From Schistocephalus solidus (taxonomy: Eukaryota; Platyhelminthes; Cestoda; Diphyllobothriidea; Diphyllobothriidae), in contig WEDG01005422.1 in NCBI GenBank assembly GCA_017591395.1, forward strand, positions 1 to 64,000: a stretch of 64,000 nucleotides of DNA. The letters run 5' to 3'. The position numbers and the translations under genes were made by a program. Shown piece by piece: positions 46,128 to 56,915 of this stretch. Position 1 is the first letter of the stretch; every line of letters starts with the position of its first letter. The notes under the pieces were generated by a model. It searched no databases, had not been told where the DNA came from, and saw only the letters and a list, made by a program, of their open reading frames with translations.

Positions 46128-46830
46128 ATTCGAGCTCGATTTTTCGCGGTCGTTCGTCCGCGTGTTTTGATTGGTTGCATGTTATGTTGCACGAAGGTTA
46201 CTAAGGGCGCAAAAGACAACATGAACTGTAACCGGTTTATCGACTGGATGAGCGATTGCTTTTGCTCGCACAGCCGTGGGCGCCACTTCCTGCTTGGATA
46301 CGCTGCCTGCGGACGCTAGCACTGCCTGACGTGTTTCTTGCTTTGCTCTAACCAAACTGCTTTTTATGACTTTTTCAGTAGGTTTAGGGGCATTGCAAAT
46401 AAAATTTTTAGACGTCGAGTACAACGAAACTACCGTGATATTTTAAGACGTTTTAACGAAAATGTGAGGGAAAGGTACCCGTCGGACTCCTCATATTCGT
46501 TTTCCTCTTCGTAAAGTTTGTCATTTAAAACGAAGTCCTCATAATCATACGGTGATTCATCGTTGGATTCACACACGCCTGGTCATGAGACGCCTTCATA
46601 TGAAAAGTGTACGTATATTGCGGAAGGCGAAAGTGGGCAGTGTATTCACAATTAGCGCACACTCATCTAGACAACCTTCTGGGGCAGCTCAAGCCGTACT
46701 TAACTACGTGCATGTCATTAGATGCATGAACATTGTTGAGCGGTGCAGTTGTTACTCCACCCATGGCCGCAATGGGTAGCGGTGCGTATGGTCATTTGGG
46801 ACGGTTAAGACAGCTGAATGGTAAGTAAGG
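46128..46830 (+). pseudogene. Unidentified gene family E, copy 2 (degenerate)
   Basis: It shares with copy 1 the region from cgagctcgatttttcgcgg, an inverted CCAAT box (tgattgg 46168-46174) and the acceptor tttttcag ending at 46378. The start codon of copy 1 (atg) is agg here. Conserved coding traces are FRRRVQRNYRDILRR and NVRERYP, then in another frame TPPMAAMGSGAYGHLG (about 46750-46800). After CTGAATG comes gtaagtaagg, a perfect donor-like site, where copy 1 continues coding. Copy 2 lacks the C-terminal part. It is dead or retains only part of the structure. Function unknown. Confidence 0.5.
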
Positions 46831-48809
46831 CAACCGTTCCACACAGTCTAGGGGAAGAAGTAGTTGTTTGCTTTGCGGACAATGACCAAATATCCACCGA
46901 ACTTACCGATGTGCATTTCCGGCAGCGTAGGGTAAATTGTTACGTTATCCTTGAATAATTTGCAAATATTTCTTACTTAGTTTATTGATTTCAGCATGTA
47001 ATCCTCAAAAATTGGATGCATTACTGCAATAAAACTCCCTTCTTTTAGATCGGATGGGTGCATTAGGACCGTCGTGATCGGTGGGTTAAAAAAAGACATA
47101 CCTTATAAATAGAGAAGGCTCCTGAATTTTTTTGCCTGTTTCATATTTTTCTAATAAGACTACGCGTTCCTATACCTTTACTTCCCCCTGGCTCTATCTG
47201 TAGCTAATTGGGTTCAGTTAGGAATAGCATAGAACGGCGGTCTACGTAGTGAGGCATCCCTCACGCTGAAAAAGTTTTGGCCGCGAATTTTCGAACTCGG
47301 TTCAAGCTTGAAAACTTGGACAAGACGACAACGGACTTATAGCAGCGTCTTTAAACACGCCAGCATTCAACCGCACAAGCATTGGAATAGCAATCGTTAG
47401 CCACGGTCCTTCTATAGCAGATGGTGTACGTAGTAATCGATGAAGTACACGGCACAGGATGCATAGACCTTTTACATTCGCTAAAGAGCTTCCACATAGT
47501 GCATTTTAAAAGGACTAACTAAGTCAAAATAAGTAAACATACAGAAGAAAAGTGACAAGATAAGGAAATTTAACAATGACAGGATTCTTGAGGACTTTCA
47601 GGTAAAAAATCCGGTTGAGTATAATCGAAAATTTATTTACTGATGCATAAATAAAGAACTTTTTAATTATATTTTCCTTTTAACTGACTAAGTACGATAA
47701 TGTAAGTGCTCTGTGAGGGTTGTTTAATACAGAACGAGTTTCTGAATTGCAAATAGGATGGACGATAGGCATCTTCAATATTTCAGGAAGGAACGCTTTT
47801 GAAAGTGAGATAGAGAATAAGTGACTAGGTGACATGTTTCTGACCAAATTACGATAGGAATTACTGAAAATAATGAATATTTCTAATTTTTATCTTCTTC
47901 AGTATTATATCGCCATTTCCTGTGTGGAACAGAAGAGAGACAGAACGACAGGAAACAAAATTACTGCGATTCAAGCTTGATCTTTCTGTCAAAGATTCAT
48001 CCATTCCTGTTGGTTGATATCTGATCTCCAGTATGGACAGATCATTGCATTTTGCTGGCAGCAGAAGGCCGCACCCAATTCAGTAACGTGCCGATTGCTG
48101 TAGGCAAGATTGACCTGCGTCATGAGAGTTCATTACCGCGAGTGATAGCTGGATGAAAAAGATAATTTTTTTCCTTTAGAGCAACCCGAACACCATCCGC
48201 TGTTAAAAACTTGAAAGCGTACATCTGGGGAATGAGGTCATTAACAGGATTTTTAAGGTGGAGTCTGGTTCTAGAAGATCACCATACCGTCTGTTCAAAA
48301 TCTGAGACCTAGACCATAAGAGTCGAAATTCTGACATTATTGCAGAAAATGTCCAGGGCCAGTTGGTTGCCTTAACTCTTTTGATGCCCCAGCTGGTTAT
48401 TATTTACTCTCATATATCCTCCATTCACATGGATTTCACAGGGGCTCGATTAGTGCTCATTTGATTGTGCATATCTCCAGGATTTTTTTCAAAGTATAAA
48501 CTTAATCATATCTTTAACAACCTATCTGAAACAGATCTCCATATTTGGGGTCTCCCACACCACAGATTTCAGTTACTGGAAACGCATATCTGTTTGTTAG
48601 CAAAGAAATTTGTAGAGTAATCTCTTTTTGCGAAAGATTGTGATGTCCCAGGGAAAAAAAGGCTTAACAAACACCGGTGGCAATAAAAAGTCCATTTTGG
48701 TTTTAATGAATAACGCAGCTTATGAGAAACAGCATCTGACCACAGTAATGCTCTAATAGAAACGAATCCAAGTCCGTTGCTTCACCAACCGAGCTGGGAG
48801 AATATGTAC
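46831..48809. other. No assignable gene
   Basis: AT-rich, no open frame over 60 codons of note and no recognised repeat. Confidence 0.5.
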
Positions 48810-49639
48810 TCCTGATATATCGGATAATGAACTCGCCCTTATACCAAACCCTCTTCGAGAAAATGGTTTTCCCGAGGAGTTTATCAATAAATATATGCAG
48901 GAACGTCCTAAAAAAATCAGACTAGCCAACGTCTGAAAAGAAGGACTTATTACTTACATTGCCTTTTAGAGGGGACAATTTGGTCGAACTTCTACATCGT
49001 CGCGTAACCACTGCTATCGCGCGCACTTACCCAGCCGCTAAGATAAGACTAGTTTTCTCCGAACCTCCACTTCCTCACCTTGAAGGAAAGGATAGACTGA
49101 CGTTTCAGGCCTCTTCAATGTGCATGCATGCATTCACTTGCTCCGCTGGGGAAGTTTATATTGGTAAAACAACCAGGCACCTATCCAACCGGATGCGTGA
49201 GCACAATCCTGCTTGGCTAAATCAAGGCATGGTAAAGTCAATCTCTAGCGCAATTGTGGCTCACTTGGTTGACAGAGGTCACCGGGTAGACGTCAACCAA
49301 GCATTCCATGTCACCTATAAAGTGCCGAAAAAACTCTCCAAGTTTCTGCGTCAACGGATACTTGCAACGGCAGAGGTAGTTTCCGTACGATTAATACACC
49401 CAACCTTCGGCGTTTATAGTGGCCCCAAGGCTCCCTTGTCCGAAAACGAGCTGAGCATGTGCGTTCACACCTGCCAAGTCACGCTACAACAACCAAAAAG
49501 AAACCTAGCTAATTTTCTGACACCTCCTTCGCCCTCACTCTCGCCCACGTCATCTCTCTGCCGCATGATAGGACAAGACTATAACCCCTGTTCTCTGAAC
49601 ACCCTCACCCCTCTACCACATACCCTTATATTACTTTGA
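48810..49639 (+). pseudogene. Penelope-like retroelement, C-terminal part with GIY-YIG endonuclease
   Basis: A first piece in one frame reads SDNELALIPNPLRENGFP and INKYMQERPKKIRLANV (to about 48933). After a one-base shift the frame continues TLPFRGDNLVELLHRR, TYPAAKIRLVFSEPPLP, FTCSAGEVYIGKTTRHLSNR and REHNPAWLNQG, then SSAIVAHLVDRGHRVDVNQ and FLRQRILATAEVVSVRL, ending at the stop at 49637-49639. Known: the zinc-binding Cys context plus YIGKT and the following Arg belong to the GIY-YIG nuclease of Penelope-like elements, fused behind a reverse transcriptase; flatworms carry several. The reverse transcriptase is missing upstream, so this is a 5'-truncated copy, the usual form. There is one frameshift; the nuclease itself is open for 226 codons. 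Confidence 0.8.
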
Positions 49640-51839
49640 AGCCCAATGAGGGAAAATCAAAATATACGTTCACGAAACTTGTATTCTTAAATGCTGCTTT
49701 ACTTAACAATGTTAGTAATTATTCGCATTTGTATGTGTAAATAGTTTTTATCATATATCTTCTTTGCATGCGGAGAGCTGAATGACACAAAGCATACCAT
49801 CATTTACCCATTTAAATCTTCGTTTGAGGAAGTGGAACAAATCGGAGAGCTTGTTACACCTTCTATCAAAGCTCAGAACCATAAGGGGAATGGCTTGCCA
49901 TTGGAATCTTCATTCTAAGTAGACGGAAATCGTGACAGAAGCCTCCTTAGTATCCTACACTTTATGCATATTGTGTTCTGAAATCAGAACACCTTAATTC
50001 GTGCAAATCGACTAACGTTTAAGGAACACATATTAGACTATCACACAGCTCCTCAAAATCGTCTGCTTTTAACCACCTCCATTCTAATCATTTCCCCTTG
50101 GTTATCCACTCAGAAATCGTCTTTACCAATTTGTTTTCCGCCTTTCGTTTTCAAGTATTCTGGCCGATTTAAATGCTTCAAATTTACCAAACCACTCGTA
50201 GACTATGTGAGTTACAGTTCAACAAGCAGCTTGCCCTACCTTCCTGATTATAGATTTATGTTAAAATCCTCGCTCTGTAATTTGATTTTGATGCCATGCA
50301 GCTTTATGTAGAAAAGTAGCAATTTGTTCAGACATATCTTTTAATAGAAAAGTGTTAACTGTTAATTATTTATTAATTTACTGAGAGCATGTGAGTAAAA
50401 AAAGCGCGAGAATAATTAATACAGTAAATGCTCAAATTTTACTGAACTGAAATAGAGGCGGGAGGTAGAATAATTTGTGAGCCGGACCTGTGGATTTAAG
50501 AGGTTTGCTGCCATGTTCTCGTTTTATACTGTCTTTCGTTGGCATATACGCGCATATATTTATGTCCGGATTTTATGATTTCTTTACTTAAGTGAGGTCT
50601 ATGGTGCGCAAAGTTGAATAGGCATATGCCTATTAATTAATTAATAGGCATATTAATTAATATTTACCGTAGCTGATAACGCATACGCCACTGTCATTTA
50701 TAAGAATATACTTTAAGAACTTAATTTAGTTGACGGAAGTATCTGGGTAGTTTGTGGTCTCCAGCCATTACTCAATATAAACATCCTGTACAATATTGCA
50801 ACCCAGACTTCGGTTTTAACTTTTAGAACACAACGTAAGTCAATCCTTTATCACCATTTGTGCAATATTCATGCTGTTGGCATGATCGACAGAACTTTAA
50901 AGTTTAATTGTATAGTTGTTAAATCCACATATGTGGACACCCTAGCAATAACGCACATCTTTGCAGATGACAAAAAATTGCTCGATGAGTTCAAAATTTT
51001 CTGGTTGACAAGTTTTTAGTTCACATATTAACTGTGCCCTTATCTTCACATAGCTGGTCTAATTAATAGTTTTGAGGGGTGTTGAGTGTGTCACGCGTAT
51101 GCGCACATCTCAAAGACTATTCTAAAACAACTACAGGCTAGCAAACCTCAGATAATTTCGTGTGACCCTCTAACATAAGTATTTATTATCAGCCAAACTG
51201 TTCGTCTATCTTGAAACGTTATTTCGGGAACTTGTTTGCTTAACTGTCCTCCCACGTTGTATTTTTTCGGGTTGAAAATGCCATTAGGTTATCTATGGGA
51301 AAAGTGGGTATTGACAAACGAAGATAAATTTTGCTTGATGGGATGACTGAAGAGCCACGCTTACGTCCGGTTCTTCCTGTAAGCGCAAGACATATGATTT
51401 TTAGCACGCGGTTGGCTTATTAGTTCTCATTGCGTTTCTTGGCTGTGTTTCGTTTATTCGCATTTGCATTTGGCAGGGTTTCTCGCTCTTACGAAAAGCA
51501 TATTCCTTACTCACTTATTAATGTATTGAGACATTAGGACATTTAACCAGCGGTACTGACAAAACTGCAGACAACTGAATGTTATTTGGGATTGTTCATG
51601 CTGTCGTCTGTACAATTATTTCTGATGTCTAGCATTATTCCACTTTTGTTCGACTCAAATAGTGCAATAAATCACCGAAAGTTCATACAACCTACAGGTA
51701 TAGCGGATAAGTAGTGGATTTACTCAGAGCTTCACAATCATCACACCAAGCCAACATCAGCAGGAGTACACCATCGGGCCTCATACCGAAAGGCTTTATT
51801 TTGCACCGAGTTCTTAGTTGCTGTTTCAGGCCACAATGG
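49640..51839. other. No assignable gene
   Basis: AT-rich; contains the nested palindromes at 50618-50653. No repeat family member or exon was recognised. Confidence 0.5.
50618..50653. repeat. Nested perfect palindromes
   Basis: A perfect 30-bp palindrome (50624-50653) centred on an AATT core overlaps a perfect 18-bp palindrome centred at GGCATATGCC (50618-50635). The two share one arm and could form alternative cruciforms. Confidence 0.9.
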
Positions 51840-52262
51840 TCCCTGGCTAGGTAGATGCGCTGGACCAACACAGAGACCAGACCAGGGCGCGGCAGGCATT
51901 ATTTGTAATGAGCTCTCATAAAAAATGCCGAATATGGGGGAGGGTAGTTTTGACACGCGTAGGTGCAGGCTCACGTCGCACCAGCCACTTGCGACACTTC
52001 ATGGGATCTATCTCAGGCCTGGCGGCAGGGTCAGGGGAGTCTCCTGCCACACCAGCCCTCTGCGCCCGACCCCGTCTCCCGTCTTTTTGACTCTGTATTG
52101 ACACCGGGCACAGACGGGTGAGGGAAAAGAGAGAGTGCGGTAGCTACAGCACAAGTTAAATATCACTCAAAACTATTTCACGGGCAAGTCACCGTCACTG
52201 CAGCACCATGCTGTAGAGAATACAGTTGAAATCGTCGGACCACGACAGTCAAACTGTCATAT
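51840..52262 (+). repeat. Family B repeat, complete variant copy
   Basis: Begins ggtagatgcgctggaccaac, passes tctttttgactctgtattgacaccggg and tgcggtagctacagc, and ends with the hairpin part ggaccacgacagtcaaactgtc, in which the hairpin has mutated. Confidence 0.7.
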
Positions 52263-52913
52263 GTGCATTTTGCAGTCAGTCAGACTGTAAGGCAAATGCG
52301 TCTGGACTCATTCACAGGGAAGGTCAATGATTTCGACACAGTGGGTCCTTAAACCAAGACGCCAAACATAGTAATAATGGTGGTCGGCGGCATCGGCGAC
52401 GACACCCAGAACGAACTGAAGGCGTCGATCGTTAGGTAATGAAATGCACATGGAAGTTAGAGAGTTTGTTGAGTGTGGTCAGAGTTTTAACAGGAGTGAA
52501 TGGTGATGCAGTTGGTACATTGACCGGAGCGTATGTTGGCGTGTTCTCGTAAATGCGCTGGTGGGTTTGAACGTTCGTATGAGAATGAAGGCTGTTCCGG
52601 CACTACATTTCAGTGAACGTTTAGCCAGAAAAATACGTCAGTAAAGTAGGTTCACTGGCCTCCGGACATAAAAGTCGGGATTTAAATTAGTGTAGAAAGT
52701 TTGAACAGTGATAGATATCAATGAACTAACATGTTGAGTACATTAAAAATATACACGGATAACAGGTTCGTTGGTGATGGGTGCTACTTTGGACTATGGG
52801 TGTCACGTTCAAGCTATGCACAGATGACTTCTTCTTCTTCTTCTTCTTTCTTATTCTCCTACTCCTCCTTCTTATTCTTCTTCTTTTTATATTTTCTTCT
52901 TTCCCACATTTTT
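52263..52913. other. No gene; pyrimidine-rich run before the tandem array
   Basis: A ttc-rich stretch occupies 52829-52905. Its final ttcccacattt resembles sequence repeated inside the array at 55765 and 59600, so the array edge may lie slightly upstream. Confidence 0.5.
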
Positions 52914-53384
52914 GCTCCCGAGGCTCGGTCGCTTTTCATGTTCGCAGAGGTTTGGAGGCTTGAACGTAGATTTTCTCCCTCGGAACACTGGCGGCCAAAG
53001 GCATTACTACACATGGGATGACGATACATTCGCGCGACCTGTCGGTGCACGTAGATTTCTGTTTACTTTACTGCACGATTGCCATTCTATCTCTCTCTTT
53101 CTCTCACACACAGGGCGGTTAGCATATGATACTTCTGACCATCGTACAGCCTGACTGACCGAATAACATCCACTCATTGTCCTACCACTCCAGCGGAAGC
53201 AATGGGATTAGTCGATTAAGAATTACAAATAGAAGAAGCCCTTTGGCTCGTAGAAGTGAATCCCGGTCTGACTTTTCAGTTCTGTTTGTCGTATTTTGGT
53301 GAGCCGTGTAGTTCCTGGGTAGAAATCCTAACGTTCCCGCATATATATTTTTATTTAACCAATACTTCAAGGAATTTGACCCGG

Positions 53385-53735
53385 TAAGGATGCCTTGTAT
53401 GGCCGCCTAAACAGGAAACACACACAATGCATGTGCCTTTGCGCTTACTTCTAAGGAAGGTATGTTTAGGATTAAGTTGAAGGTTGGGGTTAAGGTCAGA
53501 GTTGAGGTTAGGGTCATGATTAGGCTGAGGGTTAAGGTTCCTATCGTGTTGAATGTAGGGGTTACTTTTAGGGTGGGGCTAGGGTGAAGATTAAGATAAC
53601 AGTTTGGTTTCATGTTAGGCGTTACGGCACAGGTATATTAACCTTTCATGAAATTTACCCTAAGGCCACCTTATTTAAGCGTACGGGGCAGTTTCTATTC
53701 CTGTGTCCTGTTTAGGGGGTCCCTACCTTTGACCG
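53385..53735 (+). repeat. Family T element with inverted ends (type copy)
   Basis: Left end CCTAAACAGG at 53406-53415 and right end CCTGTTTAGG at 53707-53716 are exact inverted repeats within longer imperfect arms. The interior has aggttagggtcatgattagg, gggttaaggttcc and tagggtggggctaggg, that is, degenerate TTAGGG-type repeats. Confidence 0.75.
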
Positions 53736-54089
53736 TTCCTGGTCAAGTCAACAATGCGAAAGACTGCTTTACTGATAGAATGACTGATGAATTGAATCGG
53801 AAATTGGCAGAACGAGAAATAGCTAGTAGCACCGAATTTCGTGCATGAGCGAAATTGAGATATTAGCTAGCAGGTAGTAGTATTTTGTTAGCGCAGAAAA
53901 GTTATTGAGAAGTTTCTTATAAATCTTAATTAAGGGCATTGAAGGCAGTCAAAGTAAATTGTAGAACTGTGGTCAAAAAGAAGGCTTTAGGGAGTTCAAG
54001 GAACCGGATATGGGAAATTTTAGCTTATGAACACATCCAAACTTCTTAAAAATTCTGGCATAGTGACCGAAAATTACTTCCTAGCAATG

Positions 54090-54390
54090 GTAGCTAGGCG
54101 CTCACCGATCGGTTACAGGACTCACTTGTCCCGTTGTTCGCTACGGCTAACTCTCGAGCCCCGCCAGCAGCCGCATAGTGGCTACCATTGTGAATATTCC
54201 CGATCGAAGCTGGCAAGACAAGGAGTCCGTGGCTCAATGGTTAGAGCGTTGGATTTCTGATCAACAGGTTGTGGGTTCGAGCCTCGGGTAGGGCCCCACC
54301 TGGGATCGGGTATGGCTGGCTGACGACGGCTAGCATGCCAGAAATAGCCATTCCAGTCTCCCTTGTCTTTGTCGGTAATATCATTCTATT
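54090..54390 (+). repeat. Family A short repeat with inverted body
   Basis: The body (54090-54185) is in reverse orientation relative to the head (gtccgtggctcaatggttagagcg, gtgggttcgagcc) and the ribozyme-like part. This inverted fusion is preserved in the later array units. Confidence 0.75.
54314..54358 (+). ncRNA. Hammerhead-like fold in family A (best copy)
   Basis: Stem I GGCTGG 54314-54319 with CCAGTC 54353-54358 (one G-U pair). Core CTGACGA 54320-54326. Stem II GGC 54328-54330 with GCC 54337-54339, with C-A at its base. GAA 54341-54343. Stem III AT/AT around AGCC (54344-54351). H17 is T 54352, and cleavage is predicted after it. All core residues are present; the C-A at position 10.1/11.1 departs from the preferred G-C. 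Confidence 0.55.
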
Positions 54391-54480
54391 TCCTACCAGT
54401 TACTAACTCAACTTGCCCCATACGGTCGACTTACTGTTATTGGTCTGTTCTCGCCCTCTTAGTGCAAATTCATTTGTACC

Positions 54481-54772
54481 GTAATTGTATACCGCAACGT
54501 TAAAGAACAGTCTAATGGAATCGATATAGTTTGTATCTCCATCATATGTATTTAGATTTTCGGTGACCAGCATCTTGGTCAGAGAGAGAGAGAGAGTGTG
54601 TGTTTGAGCTTACGTGGGGATACCCAAAACATCAGGATTATTTCCTATAGGCAAGTGGGTTGCCAGTGTGGCTCTCTCCCGCTAGGCTACATCTACTAGG
54701 CATTCCTCCTGCTCAGTTGGGTAAGTTGTGTTCACGAGTAACCGTCGCAGCGGACAGAATGATTGTTTTACC
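54481..54772. mobile_element. 292-bp insertion present only in array unit 1
   Basis: Units 2 and 3 read tttgtaccaaatcc without a break. Unit 1 has 288 extra bases, flanked by TACC on both sides (54477-54480 and 54769-54772), which look like a 4-bp target duplication. The insert has a (ga)n run but no clear terminal inverted repeat or coding frame. Confidence 0.6.
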
Positions 54773-54839
54773 AAATCCCCTCCCAACGCTCGCGATGAGT
54801 TTGCGATGGCAGACTTGAAGGAGCAATGCATCCAGGAAG

Positions 54840-55140
54840 AGTAGATATTCCCACGTCTTACCTCTAACACTAACCCTAACTTCAAAGTAAATTGTGGCCT
54901 CAATTTTAATCCAAGCCCTGCCCCAAAACTAAACTCCCAAGTTAACACGAGTCCAAACCTTAACCCTAAATCTACTCCTGACCCCTTAGCCTAACCCTAA
55001 TCTTAACCCAAACCTTAGTCTAAATACATAACCTAATTTCCCCGAAATTTGGCAAAAAGCCGCATACAGTGTGGGTGGTTTCTCTTCCCGTGCCCTGCCT
55101 AGGCGGTCATACAAGACAACCCTACCGAACCTTAAAAAAT
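54840..55140 (-). repeat. Family T element, second in unit 1
   Basis: ctaaccctaact, aaccttaaccctaaatc and cctaaccctaatcttaaccc interior; right end tgccctgcctaggcggtcat is the inverted-terminus motif. Confidence 0.7.
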
Positions 55141-56760
55141 GTTTCGAACAGTGATAAACCTCTCGGGGCAGGTGCACATCATCCCATCTTGAAGGGGATA
55201 AACGTTTGTACGATTTTATGTTAAGTAAAATAATTAAATGAGTAGTTGTCGTTTTTTTGGTCATCCCCCATATGGCGCAGTGAATATCCCATTGAACGCA
55301 CTCACAGTGTAGTCGTGTGGATTAAACTGGAGACGATTCATCGACTAGTTGCGCCCGTTTAACGACGAATTGATTATTGATTGGCCCAAATCGACTGGTT
55401 CGCACAACCCTCCTTCTTCCCCTGCAGTTTTGCCGGCAATAAAAATCCCAAGTGAAGGACTCACACTTCTGATATGTCGTTCTCTAAACGGGCTACCCTG
55501 TTGCAGGTGCGTGTTGTGTCCTAAATGGAGGCCTTGTGTAACGTCAGTCATTTCACCCTATGTAACTTCCAGTGGACCTCACTCGAACCCGCTTCTGTTC
55601 TATGATGAGGTAGTAAAGCTGGTGAAGTCAATCGAGCGCGCACATTCCTCGCTCTAATAAAATCTGGCACACAAGTTGTAAAATTACCACGACACGCTTA
55701 AAGTAACGGCTGGACCAAGGGGAGGCTTTTGCAGTTTTTCTTCTTATTTTTATTCTTTTCCCACATTTGTACATACACCTGACGTGCGAACATTCGCCTC
55801 AGCTCGTTATAAATCAATTTTTTAAAACCAAGAAATAGTGCCTACTGGGATGGGAAGGTGGTGTGGAGGCAGAGGGAGAAGTTCTGCCGCCGTTTCCGAT
55901 GTATTTTCCACGGTTCATTGCAGTCGAACTCTTCACCACTCGGCATATTTCTTGTTATTGATTGTAGTTATGCGACCGGTAGCGACGTGTTCCAGGCCTT
56001 CCCTGCCACCTGACTGCTTTTACGTGTTGCCATTCCCACGTGATGCCATCATTTTTGTCCACCCGGTTGCCGCAAAAGCTCTGCCTACTACGTTAACAAA
56101 ACAGCTCTGGTTACGGCAGGCTGCAAACGGCGTAGAAGAGCGATTTATTCTCGCAGAAGAATGAAGCCATCACACCAGTCGGATCACCTGGTCACTTTGC
56201 CAAAAACAAATGTATTCGCAAGTTGTGTCTCCCGTGTGGATAGTGTGGTAGACAGGTTTCTGCCCACCAGCCAGACTGTAGTCAGGGCGACCCTGGAGGC
56301 ACTTACGCACCGTCACCCTACACCGGTCAAATGTCCGGACTGGTGCTACTGTCCGCATTCTTTCAGTGCGCACAAAAGCCCGGTTGGGCTAAGTGGTTCT
56401 CTCCTTCCTCCATGGTAAAGAATTCGCATTCAGATGTTTGACGAAGAGAAGGATGCGTTGGTTCTCCTGTATGTAGAACCCGTAGCCTTAACCATGAGGA
56501 AGCTAAGTGACAATTTTTCACCTGTTTTTGGCCGGGATTTGCCTTTTCTGCGGGAGGGTAGGGGAGAAAAGTAGGAAGGGGTTAAACTCCGTCCAGTCTT
56601 CGCCACAGCTTCATTCCTCTCGGCTCAGGATCTTTACGACCCAACAGCACCTCTGAGAGATCTGTGTCGTCTGGGCTGATAACCCAGTTGGAGGGAGGGG
56701 TGACATTCCGATATGGTCTTGCCTCTAACCCTCTTGTTTTTCGCCGTGTTCCTCGAAGGG
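55141..56760. other. Distal part of array unit 1, no gene
   Basis: Frames such as 55349-55657 and 55838-56164 are broken by indels in units 2 and 3. This argues against a conserved protein, unless those units are misassembled. Confidence 0.5.
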
Positions 56761-56915
56761 GAGTGGATCGTCGGAATACGGCTTTAGCCGTCCGCCAACA
56801 TGGTTATTGTTGAAATTTTGACAGTCGATTCGTTGAACTTTGGTGTGTCGACTTCGGAGATCCCTGCCACCGGCTAGCATCTCCAATATTTCTCTGTCAC
56901 CGCGCGTGCGATGAG

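Larger units (their letters stand above)
52914..56915 (+). repeat. Tandem array unit 1 (about 4.0 kb)
   Basis: It starts gctcccgaggctcgg and continues with a T element (53385-53735), a family A copy (54090-54390), a second T element (54840-55140), and a distal part of about 1.7 kb without recognisable genes. The same blocks in the same order recur twice downstream. No open frame is maintained across the three copies, so the unit is treated as non-coding. Confidence 0.95.

Noticed and set aside
55838..56164. 108-codon frame in the tandem array
   Set aside because: The frame is broken in the other two units; also, the start lies in low-information sequence.
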